Origin: Chamaelirium japonicum
Taxonomy: Eukaryota > Streptophyta > Magnoliopsida > Liliales > Melanthiaceae
Direction: 5' to 3'
DNA: 64,000 bases
Assembly (NCBI GenBank): GCA_947650365.1
Contig: OX393557.1
Coordinates: 34,943,741-35,007,740, forward strand
The position numbers and the translations under genes are program-made. The first letter of the stretch is position 1. Every line of letters starts with the position of its first letter. Below the pieces are notes generated by a model that had not been told where the DNA came from, did no database searches, and worked only from the letters and a program-made list of their open reading frames with translations. Shown here piece after piece: positions 44,601 through 54,998 of this stretch.

Positions 44601-47600
44601 GGTCTTGGTGCTGGCTTTAGACAGTTCCTTGCGGTCTTGCATGCCTTGGTGCTTTTTTTCCTCCTGTGGGACATTATTGCACTTGTCAAAATTCATTTCT
44701 GTCTTTCCAATCTTGGCATCATGGTGCCTTTCTTGATGGAAATCACGGTGGACAAATCGACAAGATGCTCCACGAAAGCACCTGCCACGGATAAAGTTGA
44801 AACACTCTGGGGGCTGATCCCGCTCCCGTCTAGGAAACACATTAGTACGCCTAAAAGGTGGTGGAGACTTGCTCCTGCTGCTGCTGGGCAACCTGCTGAA
44901 ACACATAAGGTATTTAAGACATCCACAGTAGTTGACACTTGCACATTATTACGAGTACATTGTCACAGATATCATTGAAGTAAGGAATGTGAAAGGTTAA
45001 AACTTAAAACACCAAAAGAATGTAAACCACATGATAATAAAATACATTATAGTGTACCTGGGAGATCGGTTTCGCTCATCTCCTCTGGGACTGTGGTTCC
45101 TCCGCCTCCATCTACTTTCTTGAGGAGATCGACGCCGGCTCCAACTCCTGCCCCTCTGCATCCCATCAGAGTCACTGTCACTGGCACCTTTTCTTATCAA
45201 TCTACCAAACTCATCCACATCAAGTACAGCAGAATCCTTCTTTGCATCCTCCTGAGGATCGAGCTTTCCAGCTTGGCGATCGACATCACTGCAGTCACCT
45301 TCCGCTGTTTCACTGTCCTGAGAAAGCTTAAATACTCCCATGGTATTAACCAGTACTTTTTCATCTTGTTGAGGAATATTGTGATCGACCGCTTCTTTTG
45401 ACGGATCAATAAGACTAGGATAGTTAATGTTTGGTGATGTAGATCTATGAGGTGAAGAGTTATTAACAAATCCAGCTTCTATGGGCACTGAAGAAGTAAG
45501 AGGTTGCCTTGAATCAGGTGGAAGTTCAGATCCAACTTCAGTCAAAGATGCGTACTCATGTTTAAAATTTGAATACAGCTCAAATCCCTTATTTTCATGC
45601 AAACCTGACGCTGCAGTTGGGGAAGCCCTGATAGGGCTGATGTCTCCAACATTCTCCCTCTTGTCATCTTCTTCGCTGTCATCCGATGCATAACCTTGTA
45701 TAAGACGGAATGGGCTTCTGTCTTTAACAAATACCCTCGGAATTTCCACAATTTTGCCACCTGCAGCACCAGGTGAAAGCTTGACCAGACCAAATTCTCC
45801 AGTGGATGCCCTTACATATCCCTTCACATTGTCTTCTATGGGATAATCAGCAGCATCAGGGGAGGCCCTGACTGGGCTAACATCTTTGATAAATAGTGAA
45901 TCATTGTCATATAAAAAAGTCTCACAGTTAGAATGTCTGTAAGCAAAGTAAAAAAAGAAAAACGGGAGAGCAAATATATGTAGATGTCTTTCAGACAGAA
46001 GATATCATCTCAGGTTGCCTTTCAAATATAAATCATACTGCACAGCCAAATAGATATGATCTCGGAAAATCAATTTCTAAAAACAAAAGGATTACTGATA
46101 GAAGAAAAAAAAAATTGAATTCCAGTCACAAAACAGCCAAACATCTAGTTAAGAGAACCTTTGAAATGACGATATTTCATTCTTTTATAGCTGAAATTGA
46201 GAATCCCAATTTAATGCTCCAGATTGCTTAACTTATTGCTGATCATTTTATAATGCACGCTAGGATCATGTACTGACATATAGATAATGAACTAATTGAT
46301 ATGAAGTGCCATGAAGATGATGTGCATACAAGAACCGTATGAATGAGTTTACAGCACCTAGGATCGAATTTTGGTTTTGGTTCCTACCCTGAGTTGCAGT
46401 TTCTGTGTTCTCAGTCAGGTCTCCAAATACGACATTTCGACATTTTTTAGAGAATCTTTAAGAAAAATAGAACATTAAAGAAATTTCAAAATGAGGTAGA
46501 TAAGTTAAATAAATTATGAGGCATTAATTTCATAGCATAACTAGGTATTAACCGAGCAATGCACGGGATGGGTATGATGCCACTCAAGCACTATAAACAA
46601 GTATCACAACCATGAGAAGGTAGGTGAAACCCATAGGTGACTCACACATGACCGCCTATTGAGGAGCCAATTTCCATTCCGAGAATCATACACGTGTATG
46701 CTATTAATTAAGTAATTAATATGACAAATTTTGTGATTAATTGGACCAAGAGCCACATGTTCACACCCTGAAACCCAGTGATTATTGGAAAAAATTCTTT
46801 AATTGCTGCAACTCCGACATCATCGATGTTATTGAGAGTGTAATTCTCATCACCGTAACCGACTACCCGGTAAAGCTCGAGAGTAAGGCAGATCAAATTG
46901 TCAAGAAACTCTACACCAGAAAAACTAATACTCAATAGAAAGTGAAACCCCCCACTCTTACTCAGTAAAACGTGATGCAAACCCTCCCTCGCCACATGGC
47001 AGAGAGTGACCCCCTCCCTCATATGCAGCATAATGTGATGCACCCCTCCTATGCGGCAGAAAGTGACCCCCCACCCCCTCTGATGCCGAACAATGAAGTA
47101 CTAATGCCTATATGATAATCAAGAGATTAATGACTAATATTCAATGGCAATAGCAATTATAAAACTGAGTTAATTCAACTTTCAATTACAAGATTTTCCA
47201 GTAAGCGATTAAAGACGGTTTAGCAACCTAATTACTTGTACGTATTCCGGGTCCGGCAAGGATCTAAGTGTTGGATCGTCTGGGAGTCAGATGATCCCAG
47301 AGATTAGGAAACAGGCTTCAAGATATATCAAAAACTTATTACCAGTTAAAAGGATTTGAAATTAAGGACTTCAGGCTCAAATTGTTTTCAATATGATATT
47401 GGCTAATTTAATATTGGTAAGGTTCTATTCAAAGTCAGCAGTGTTTAATCAAATAATGAATTCTAAATATTGTAGTGATCGCTGGGTTGGAAAGATCTAA
47501 CCGGATCTGATGCGGGTTGATGGGTTGCGGTTGCAATGCACTGAACACTTCTGCAGTACAAGGGATGACGAAGCCGGCGTTCAGGCCAGAGAACTCACGC

Positions 47601-48728
47601 GCCACGATCTTGAGATGACAGCAAACCAACACCAAAGATGTCTTTCGAATTTTAAATGAAAGAGTAGTTGAGTGTCTTCAATGCTCCAACAAAGTAATGA
47701 ATTTTGTCTTTAGTGTTTGGCTTGTGGCAGACAACACGTGTTCAGCCACTATCAAAAGTCACCAAGATGAAGTGTTAAGACTTCCCCTCACTGTATTACA
47801 GAAAAAAGGGGGACGGGACTTCCTTCTTCTCGGGCTGCAGCTAAGAGAACCAGACGACGGGCCGGTGCGGCAAGCAGGTGGCGCGGCAGGACTTCGACGA
47901 CGAGCAGGCGACGTGGCAGGATGAAGGTGGGTGGCGTCGGGAGCGGGTCGGGGGCGTCGAGAACGGTCGGCGGCATCGGGATCGGGGCCGGCAGCGTCGG
48001 GAGCGGGGCCGGAGGCCACGAGGGGTCGGAGGCCACGAGGGGCCGGATCGGGGCCGGGAGGCGCCGGATCAGGGCCGGGAGGCCGCAGATCACGCCGATC
48101 TACAGTGATCGGGTGTCTTCTCTCTCCTCTCTCTCTCTCTCTTTTGCTATTCTGTAATGGATGTAGTGGTAGCTGGTGAAATGTCGATGATGGTGGAAGA
48201 TGGGGACTGTGGGACGATGGAAAGGAGTTGTGGGGTTCGCCGGCTTCGCACCGGTGAACTTCCGACTTCGCGCCGGCGGGCTTCACACCCCTTCTCCTTC
48301 GCAGAAAAGTAATCTGGAATAATCCGAAAATCCCATTTTTATTCATTCATCAACTAATTAGAATAACATTTGTTGGGCTTTATATAGCCTTACATTAAAT
48401 AACCACTCCCCTAACAAACGAAATCACAATCCTAACTGAGCTTATCAGAATTAACAACGTTTTTTATCCATCCGAAATTGAATAAATAAACAGCAAAATA
48501 AAATACTGTCGGTCCACGAGCCCATCTTATGGTGGGCTAATCCATAACTACTCGAACCAGATCTGAAGCTGTTGGGTTGTCTTCTGTCGGCGTCGACTGT
48601 AAACACGTGTCGTCGGCGGCCTAGTACCGGTGTCCCCACCACCCTCCCTCCTACTTAGCATAATGTGAAGCCCTACATTCTGGCTTAGTAAAAAGTAACC
48701 CCTCCCTTATACTCAGCAGAACGTGATG

Positions 48729-48782
<54 letters not shown>

Positions 48783-51070
48783 CCAAAGTGACCCCCTCCC
48801 TCCTACCAATGTTTTAAAATTCGATTGTGTCAGGTTTGGGCAGAGGTTGAAACTGAAATTTCATAATTTTGACTGAAATGGTGGAAAAAAATTCAATTTG
48901 TGATCGAGTCAGTCTGAGCATAGGCTAACAAGTTTGGTTTGGGTCCAAGTTTGGGATGGACCGAACTGAGCCCAAGTAGTTTAAACTTTAAAGCCCTAAT
49001 TAACATATACACAATAGCTATCCACATGAGTTACCATCAAGTTTTCAATATTGAGATTGGTTAGGATTCGTGCTTGGGTAGACCGACCCGTGCCCAGTAG
49101 CTAATAACCCTAATTGTCCTAGACGAGCTAGATAACCTCATCAGTTAATACCAACTTTTTCAATATTGAGAATCATGTTAATAATATTTTTGGGACCAAT
49201 CGTAGAGGATTGGTGATTTGTTGACAGTTGACCTGAAAATATTTTCCCAATCCCTCTGTGGAGCCTTCTCAATATCTCCACGGTCAACCCCATTAATGGG
49301 ATAAGAAGTTGGCCTTGGACCCTAGATTATGAACTAATCACACTCTTGGTTGAATCACAAGTTTTTTCCATAATAAAAAGAACCTTTTAGTTATATCGAC
49401 AATACCCAATTAATAAACTTAATTTTGGGAGTTCAACAGTGACGAAGTACATATCCAATACACACATTTCAATATTTAGCCACTACAAGAAATATGTCCA
49501 ATATCTATGAGAAAAAAGTGGTGAGACAAATACAGTGACATATGATATCTTAACCAGGCACTCAATTTAGAGCCACGTATATGCAAAAGGGATAGAACAT
49601 CAATAAAAGTGAGGGCCATCAATCTTGAAGACTACAATAGAGAGAGATGAAAATCTTAAAGTTAAATTAGATTCCACCACAGGCTTAATCTACAAATGAT
49701 TACAGCAGTAAATTCACAATAACTATCTACAGATATAAGGAGTCCCCACAGATGGAAGAGTGAGATAGAAGGAACTGCAACAGATGGACGGGTACAAGGA
49801 CAAAAATGCAGCCAAAAAGGAAAAACAACAAACATGCTTGAATGGGTACTTCTATAATAATAAATGTGTCCTAATGAGAACTGAGTGTCCACAATACCAA
49901 AAATATTTCAAGAAAAAGGAAAGTATAAAAGCAATAAAGATACTCACTTACCTTCCATATCCATGTCGGATATCGTATCCTCATCTTCCAGATTACCATA
50001 TTGCGAAGAAATCTCCATTTCCGACGGTCTCAATGGTGGGACAATTTGCTCCAAGTCTTTACCTGACTTCATCTCGAATTGGTATTTCCTTTTCATCCAC
50101 TGGAAATATGCATGACCAATAGCTGCAGCAGTCCCAGGTTCACCTCCAAATAAGAAAGCAAAATGAGGATTACCAGCCTCCTTTGTGCGAGCTAAGTTTT
50201 CAAAATCAGGTCCAGCCTTCAAGATAAAGTGACATAGCACCTCGATATTCCGAACAACTTCTTTTTCAACTGGCATTTGTGGAGGTGAGGGAGATTCTGC
50301 TGATTCTTTCCCTTCGACTAAAAGAACCTTCTCTTCAGTATCACCAACTGCACCACAAGGATCATCACCATGCACAAGCACACTATCGGTTTTATGGATG
50401 GAAGCAACCCGAGCATCCACCTTATACTTGGAATCAGTAGATGGCTCCTCGGGAACTAAGTCTGAAAAGCCTGCCGTCGGGGAGGTTGGTGGAGGTGGTG
50501 AGGGAGGAAGAGGCGGCGGTGAAGAGGGAGGAGGCGGCGGTGGAAGGGCAGGCAGTTGGGCATCCCCACAAGAAGTGTGTGCAAAGGCAGCGAACGGGGC
50601 AGGAGTTATTGAGACAAAACCAGACGGAGGTGGGGGGGGAGGGGTCGGCACATGTTGAATCCCTGGAGGGGGCGGGGGAGGAATCCTATATAGAACTTGT
50701 CCTTGTGAAGGAGGCAGCGGCGGTGGCGGTGGCGGTGGTGGTAACATCCTCGGCGGCGGCGGCATTCGTTGCAAGGCATAATGGGCATTCTGGTTCAACA
50801 TCATTGAGGGGTAGGGAGGCCTGGCTGGGAATAGGAAGGAACCATCGGGGCACTTCCTTGGGCCGGTGAAGGTGGTTGGATGTATGGCTGCCGGGGCAGC
50901 GGGCCGTGCTGATAAATTAGAGGAGGCGGGCCGGATGGGAATTGCTGGATCGGCGGAGGTGGCAGTTGCTGAAACGGAGGCGGTTGGCCGAACGGAGCTT
51001 GCTGGAATGGAGGAGGGGGGGCAGGAGGCCCCTGCCTGAACTGAGGACCATGGCTCCCTTGTCCGTACAT
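41625..51070 (-). CDS. SURP- and CCCH-zinc-finger nuclear RNA-binding protein, multi-exon
   Basis: A spliced host gene. The coding pieces read are 51070-49952, 45936-45058, 44895-42123 and 41654-41625. The product has a Pro-rich N-terminus, a SURP/SWAP domain (residues about 274-329), an acidic and Arg/Ser-rich middle (RGRSWSRRRSPQESRWRRR), one CX7CX5CX3H zinc finger, a long Pro/Gln-rich linker and a basic C-terminus ending YVDKYVKS. SURP domains occur in splicing factors of the SWAP/SF3A1 type, and CCCH fingers bind RNA, so a nuclear role in pre-mRNA processing is likely (inference). It resembles a plant CCCH group that I associate with Arabidopsis C3H38/C3H55, from memory. Two problems: a one-base frame break near 50820, and exon phases that do not close across 45937-49951. 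It may be functional with assembly errors, or recently damaged. Confidence 0.82.
42123..44895 (-). CDS. Coding exon: CCCH finger, Pro/Gln-rich linker, basic C-terminal domain
   Basis: The acceptor GTGTTTCAG|CAGG starts the exon at 44895. The CCCH finger is CFNFIRGRCFRGASCRFVH (44811-44749): CX7CX5CX3H, the usual plant CX7-8CX5CX3H spacing. About 780 residues follow, rich in Pro, Gln and Ser and probably unstructured, with a repeated HVGRMREATK(F/V)DPIEE block. The end carries KKSKKSKDSKSMKLFK and FVKEVLKPSW, then KEAFKTIVKKTVDKVSG, a conserved basic helix-rich segment. The donor GTGATG|GTATGT at 42122 leaves phase 0. Confidence 0.9.
45058..45936 (-). CDS. Coding exon: acidic and SR-rich middle region
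   Basis: The acceptor TTTGCTTACAG|A ends at 45937. The frame reads ...LFIKDVSPVRASPDA..., then FRLIQGYASDDSEEDD, and ends with the Arg/Ser stretch and NRSP. The donor CCCAG|GTACAC leaves phase 2. The next exon starts with C and restores Ser in SPSRLP, so this junction is certain. The exon needs incoming phase 2, which exon 1 (phase 1) does not supply. The motif SP(V/I)RASP(D/T)A occurs twice, about 60 residues apart, suggesting an internal repeat. Confidence 0.85.
46920..48810. mobile_element. Probable retroelement-derived insert between satellite pieces
   Basis: On the minus strand, 48420-48300 reads like an LTR end: AGGCTATATAAAGCCCAAC, a TATA-like box, then AATGAATAAAAATGGG, a polyadenylation-like signal. 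A GC-rich block follows (48290-47800). Degenerate copies of a CCCCTCCCTCATACTCAGCA / TAACGTGATGC unit lie on both sides (46920-47090; 48640-48805). This suggests an element inserted into a small tandem array within the intron. No paired LTR was demonstrated. Confidence 0.35.
48731..48781. repeat. (CT)n microsatellite in intron
   Basis: About 25 TC/CT units inside the degenerate CCCTCCCTC array. Confidence 0.95.
49952..51070 (-). CDS. Coding exon 1: Pro-rich N-terminus and SURP domain
   Basis: It begins MYGQGSHGPQFRQG, then runs of Pro, Gln and Phe. The initial frame stops at about 50803 (TGA) after ...YSQPGLPTPQ. The protein-like frame resumes one base out of step (...PPYPSMMLNQNAHYALQ). A single missing base in GGCCTCC near 50820 explains this. 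The SURP domain spans about 50250-50085 (IEVLCHFILKAG, NPHFAFLFGGE, FQWMKRKY). The exon ends GATATGGAAG|GTAAGT, a consensus donor at 49951, leaving phase 1. Confidence 0.82.
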
Positions 51071-51393
51071 CTCAGCTGAAAATTAAAAAAAAAATCCACC
51101 ACACTTCAAAACCTTGAATTAGCTTCCTACATGGTGTTCTTTAACAAAAACGGAAATTTTGCATGGAAAAAAAAAAAAAAAAACCCACAGCAACCCTAAT
51201 CCCGAAATTTGAAACTACGCCTAACTTCAAAGAAACAAAAAAAAAAACGCTGAATTCATCAAAACCTGAATTCGTCCGGATCAACCTAAAGAACAGTATC
51301 CAAAACCCTAACCCTCCAAGGCGCATCTGCTCTAACCCTAGGGTAAATTCCGTTCTGCACGGCCCGAATGAACTCCAAACCGAGGGGATTTAC

Positions 51394-51540
51394 CTTTCGA
51401 TGCGTGGAGGGATCAGACGCCGTACCAGAGCCGCGTGCAAAGCGTCCTCACGGATTGAGAGGGGTGCATTCCAGCTGATGGAGATTGAGAATTTAGGGTT
51501 CGAACTCTGAATCAAAGAAGGAGAAATGCAGTGGAGGGAT
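51394..51540 (-). other. 5' UTR exon of the SURP-CCCH gene
   Basis: The minus strand reads ...GCATCGAAAG|GTAAATCC, a good splice donor with GT at 51393-51392. The matching acceptor TTTAATTTTCAG|CTGAG ends at 51076, and the start codon ATG (51070-51068) follows five bases into the next exon. So a 318-bp intron splits the 5' UTR, a common arrangement in plant housekeeping genes. The upstream edge is not known. Confidence 0.65.
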
Positions 51541-51700
51541 AAACCCTAGATGATTCTTTTTTCCTTTATTCTTTTTTTTTTTTTTCCCCAACTCCCCTCT
51601 GTGCTCCTGAAACGGAGCGGGGAGAAGGGGGGAGCGGTGGGGCGTTATTGGACGCACGGAAGTGACCGGGGCATATCGACTTTGCTTTCGATTCGGATGG
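51541..51700 (-). promoter_or_regulatory. Promoter / transcription start region with telo-box
   Basis: AAACCCTA lies at 51542-51549 beside the 5' UTR exon, and further copies are in the UTR intron (about 51302, 51334). Telo-boxes mark many plant genes expressed in dividing cells. A T-run (about 51572-51588) and GC-rich GGAGCGGGGAGAAGGGG follow upstream. No convincing TATA box was seen. Confidence 0.45.
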
Positions 51701-51829
51701 ACCATCAACTGTCAAAAAAGAATCAAACGGTTCAGATTGAGACTCACCAGTCAGATTTAATCAAGAGGATTTTTTTTTCTTTTTGCAGGAATCAAGAGAA
51801 AATTATATCTTAAAATTATACAAGTTGTT

Positions 51830-53080
51830 TGGCCCGGTCTCAACGGAAATTCTTCTGCTCCAGCATACTGTTGCTCCAGATGCTCAGTGATGCATCTGGA
51901 CCGTTCACTAAAATATAAAGAGCCGTCCAATCTAAGCTTTACACCCACCCACCATCCGGCCATGTCACCTGTGCCTATTTACAAACTATCGAACTGCTCC
52001 CATTCTTCTTGCACATTAGGAAACGGTCAAGATGCTTCGCGTGTGCACACAGAGAGAGAGAACGGTTTGTTTGAGTGCGAGCGTTTCCTGACAGAAACCG
52101 TCTCTTGAGGATGCCATGTGGCACCTAGGGAAGGCTGACATGTGACACCGAGTTGTTTTTAGGCTACTAGTTTTATATATTGTTATGGATGTTAACTAAT
52201 TTGTGGGGTCTAGCACCATGGATCTAGAAAGAAAAAAAAAGGATGGGGATTGTAGGGGGGTAATATGTGTAAGATTCCTCAACACATATCGGTGGGGTGA
52301 AAAGGGCGAGCAATAGTTGCCTTTCACCTAAGGTCTCTGGTTAAAAGATCGGATCATTGAAAAGGCTTGCAAAACCCGAAGATATCCTCCATTTTCTCTT
52401 ATTTTCTCTCGGCAACGGTGGCGAGCAATTAGTGTGAGCAGCAATGCGGCCAGCGGAGGCGGCAGAGGCAACAAGGCAAGCAGCGGAGGCAGCAAGCGCA
52501 AGCAGCAGCACGAGTTGCCGATGCTTGCTGCCACCACCTTGGCGGTGACAAGCAGCGGAGACAAGAGGCGGGTGACAAACGAAGGGGTTCGGTTCGGATT
52601 AGGTTTAGGGTTAGGATTAAATCTATAGTTCATCCCATGGCCTATAGATCTTCATATTTACGATTCGGTTTAGTTTAGAAATTAATGGCATTGAAATGAA
52701 ATTTTGAAGCATAATGAGAGGTATTTTTGTCCTTGAAATATGGTTGTTCTTTAGCTAAAATTGATATCTTGCCGGGGACCATTCCTAAGATCTACATGAC
52801 CTTAACCCTAGACGTAGAAATAATAAACCTAATCCTAAACAGAACACATCCACCCCCCAATGGCTTTTTGTCTCCGCTCCTTGCTATTGCCAGGCAACGA
52901 CAGCGTGCAACTGCAACTTGAGGCCGCAGCTTGCTTCTGATGTCACCCATGCCTTTTTACACACCATCGAACTGCTCCCAACCTTCTTGCACATTAGGGA
53001 ATGGTCAAGATGCTTCACTGAGCATCTCGAGCAACAACCCGCTGGAGCAAAAATTTGGTCGGTCTCAATCGGGCTTAAAA
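51830..53080. repeat. Inverted-repeat region, MITE-derived, with dispersed repeat inside
   Basis: AAATTCTTCTGCTCCAGCAT, then ACTGTTGCTCCAGATGCTCA (51848-51892), matches in inverse a block at 53005-53060 (GAGCATCTCGAGCAACAACC). A direct pair ACCATCGAACTGCTCCC / ACTATCGAACTGCTCCC with TTCTTGCACATTAGG lies at about 51987 and 52967. At least two related MITE copies seem rearranged here. 52330-52760 is the sister of the GGC-rich repeat at 11040-11600 and contains a GGTTAGGATTAAATC block. No gene is supported. Confidence 0.45.
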
Positions 53081-53144
53081 AAACAAATACCTACACACAA
53101 ACACACACACATAGGTAGCCAGGTACATCAGAAGGGTGGGTGAG

Positions 53145-53291
<147 letters not shown>

Positions 53292-53553
53292 CGTGCGCCC
53301 CTGCCCCCCCCCCCGAGTTGTTCCCCCTTTTAACAAAAAAACCTCTATTTAAAAATTTGGTTTTTAAAAACTCCATTCCTTTCTTAAAAAAAACCCATCA
53401 AGGATATGTTATTTCTTCCACTCTCCAAGTGTATTTGTACTAACCATAACCCAAGTCGTTAAATCCATTAAATCATGATCGTCAGTTTCTCCCTAGGATA
53501 AATCTGAGCCGCCACTTATCTTTCCAAACTATATCCCATCTTTCCCAAGTTAG

Positions 53554-54174
53554 TAGGCCTGTCAATCGGGCTGGGCTGGGCTGGGTCGGTCAAGGTTTGC
53601 CCAAACTCGGCTTGAACTCTAGGTGGCGCTCCTAGCCCGAACTCTATCCAAAGTTTTACTATCATGTTCAGCCCAAATTTAGCCCATTTTTCTTCTCAGA
53701 TTTCGGGCCGAGTTGGGGTCGACCCGAATAGGAGCATTGTCAGAGAAAAACTCATAAAAAAAAATGGCATTCACTATACTCCTACAATTTATAAGTAATA
53801 ATAAACCTCACAATTTCACTAAAACCTAACATCTTTGTATGAACGACATACGTAAAATTATAGGCATACATAGTGTAACAAAAGATATGAGATTCTAAAC
53901 AATAACAAACTCTCACTAAAAACTAACTTGTGCATAACTTTGTCTCGTAAATAAGTAAAATATATCGAACGAGGATGGTTCAATAAACAAATACATCTTT
54001 AATATTTCGGGTTCGAACCTAAAACGGGCCGAGCTTAACATGGTCCGAACTCAAGTTCGGGTTCGAAATTATGTCTAAGCTCAGACCATCCCAAGCTTAT
54101 ATAAATCTCGGCCCAATTTTTTTTCGGACCGAACAAGCGGGTGTCGGGCTAGCCTAACCCAATTGATAGTCCTA
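53554..54174. mobile_element. hAT-type MITE, 621 bp, 7/8 TSD
   Basis: Ends TAGGCCTGTCAATCGGG and, reverse-complemented, TAGGACTATCAATTGGG. The flanks CAAGTTAG (53546-53553) and CATGTTAG (54175-54182) match at 7 of 8. The interior has GGGCTGGGCTGGGTCGG, then AT-rich DNA, then CGGGTTCGAACC repeats. No coding. Confidence 0.82.
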
Positions 54175-54385
54175 CATGTTAGAACATCACCAAAGGCTTA
54201 CTTAAAGGGTAGGACCACGTATTTTTAGATGAGAACGGTAAAAAAAACACACCTTAAGTGGCTTATCTTCGATAACTATAGATATCTTCAATAAAAAAAA
54301 CAGTTCCATTATTTTACCGACTCTCTATTTTTTGGTACCATCAGAGCCGATATGGACCCTCCGATTGGCTTTCCCTCATTCTTTA

Positions 54386-54850
54386 TAGGGGTGGTCGTGT
54401 CGGGTCGGGTCGTGTCGTGTCTAGTTTCGGGTCGGGTCCAAAACCTCTAGACCCGGACCCGACCCATTTAACTAATCGTGTCTAGATCCTAAACTCGTAC
54501 CCAACCCGCTTATAAACAGGTAGACCCGATAAGACCCGTTTACCACAAACGGATCTATTCAGTTGACCCGATCCGACCCAATCCGACTTGACCCGAACTA
54601 ACCCAATAGACCCACTGATACTATATATTACAGTATCGGATTGCAGGTAGACCCGACCCGACATGGCCCCTTGAATTTTAAACGGGTCTTTCCGGGTCTA
54701 CTGTGTCTAGACCCTAAACCCAGACCCGACCCGTTTATTAAACGGGTCTATCGTGTCGACCCGTTTATGACCCGAACCCGTTTAACCTTGACCCAAACCC
54801 GCTAACTTCTTGTTGGGTCTGCCGTGTCGAGTCCAAAATTGTCGGCCCTA
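54386..54850. mobile_element. hAT-type MITE, perfect 8-bp TSD, beside a promoter
   Basis: It starts TAGGGGTGGTCGTGTCGGG and ends AATTGTCGGCCCTA. Identical ATTCTTTA copies flank it (54378-54385, 54851-54858). The interior is closely related to the element at 7097-7576 (TTTAACTAATCGTGTCTAGA shared). Its right end lies only about 60 bp upstream of a TATA box. Confidence 0.88.
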
Positions 54851-54899
54851 ATTCTTTATGATTCATTTCATTTTCCTACTTCTCTACTTTTTAATCCTC

Positions 54900-54998
54900 A
54901 GGTCTTCCGTATAAAAGGGGAAAAAATTTCGCTGTCCTCTTCTTCCTCAGACCATACAAAATTCTTACTTACGAGAGGTAAGGAAACCCTAGCCCTAG
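54900..54998 (+). promoter_or_regulatory. Promoter, 5' UTR exon and splice donor of an unidentified gene
   Basis: TATAAAAG (54910-54917) is followed by a CT-rich likely start region (CTGTCCTCTTCTTCCTCAG), then ACGAGAG|GTAAGG (donor GT at 54978) and AAACCCTAGCCCTAG (54984-54998, telo-box). This is a typical start of plant ribosomal-protein or translation genes with a leader intron. No downstream coding exon was found in the window, so the gene may be decayed, displaced or non-coding. Confidence 0.55.

Larger units (their letters stand above)
45937..49951 (-). other. 4-kb intron region of the SURP-CCCH gene, with repeats
   Basis: The donor GTAAGT at 49951 and acceptor at 45937 are both clear, but phases disagree, so a small exon probably hides here or a base is lost. 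Contents: CCCCTCCCTCAT-type repeats (46920-47090, 48640-48805), a GC-rich block (47800-48300), a (CT)n tract (48731-48781), and degenerate AT-rich repeats. Frames on both strands (up to 195 codons at 47759-48346) follow base composition and show no domain. Confidence 0.55.

Noticed and set aside
46391..46455. Candidate small exon of the SURP-CCCH gene (acceptor TTCTTAAAG, donor CAGG|GTAGG)
   Set aside because: Its best frame (…RNVVFGDLTENTETATQ) needs incoming phase 2 and leaves phase 1, which fits neither neighbour. It would need two more unseen exons.
47759..48346. 195-codon minus-strand frame in the gene's intron
   Set aside because: Pro/Arg-rich peptide from a GC-rich block with no splice continuity to the SURP-CCCH exons and no domain.
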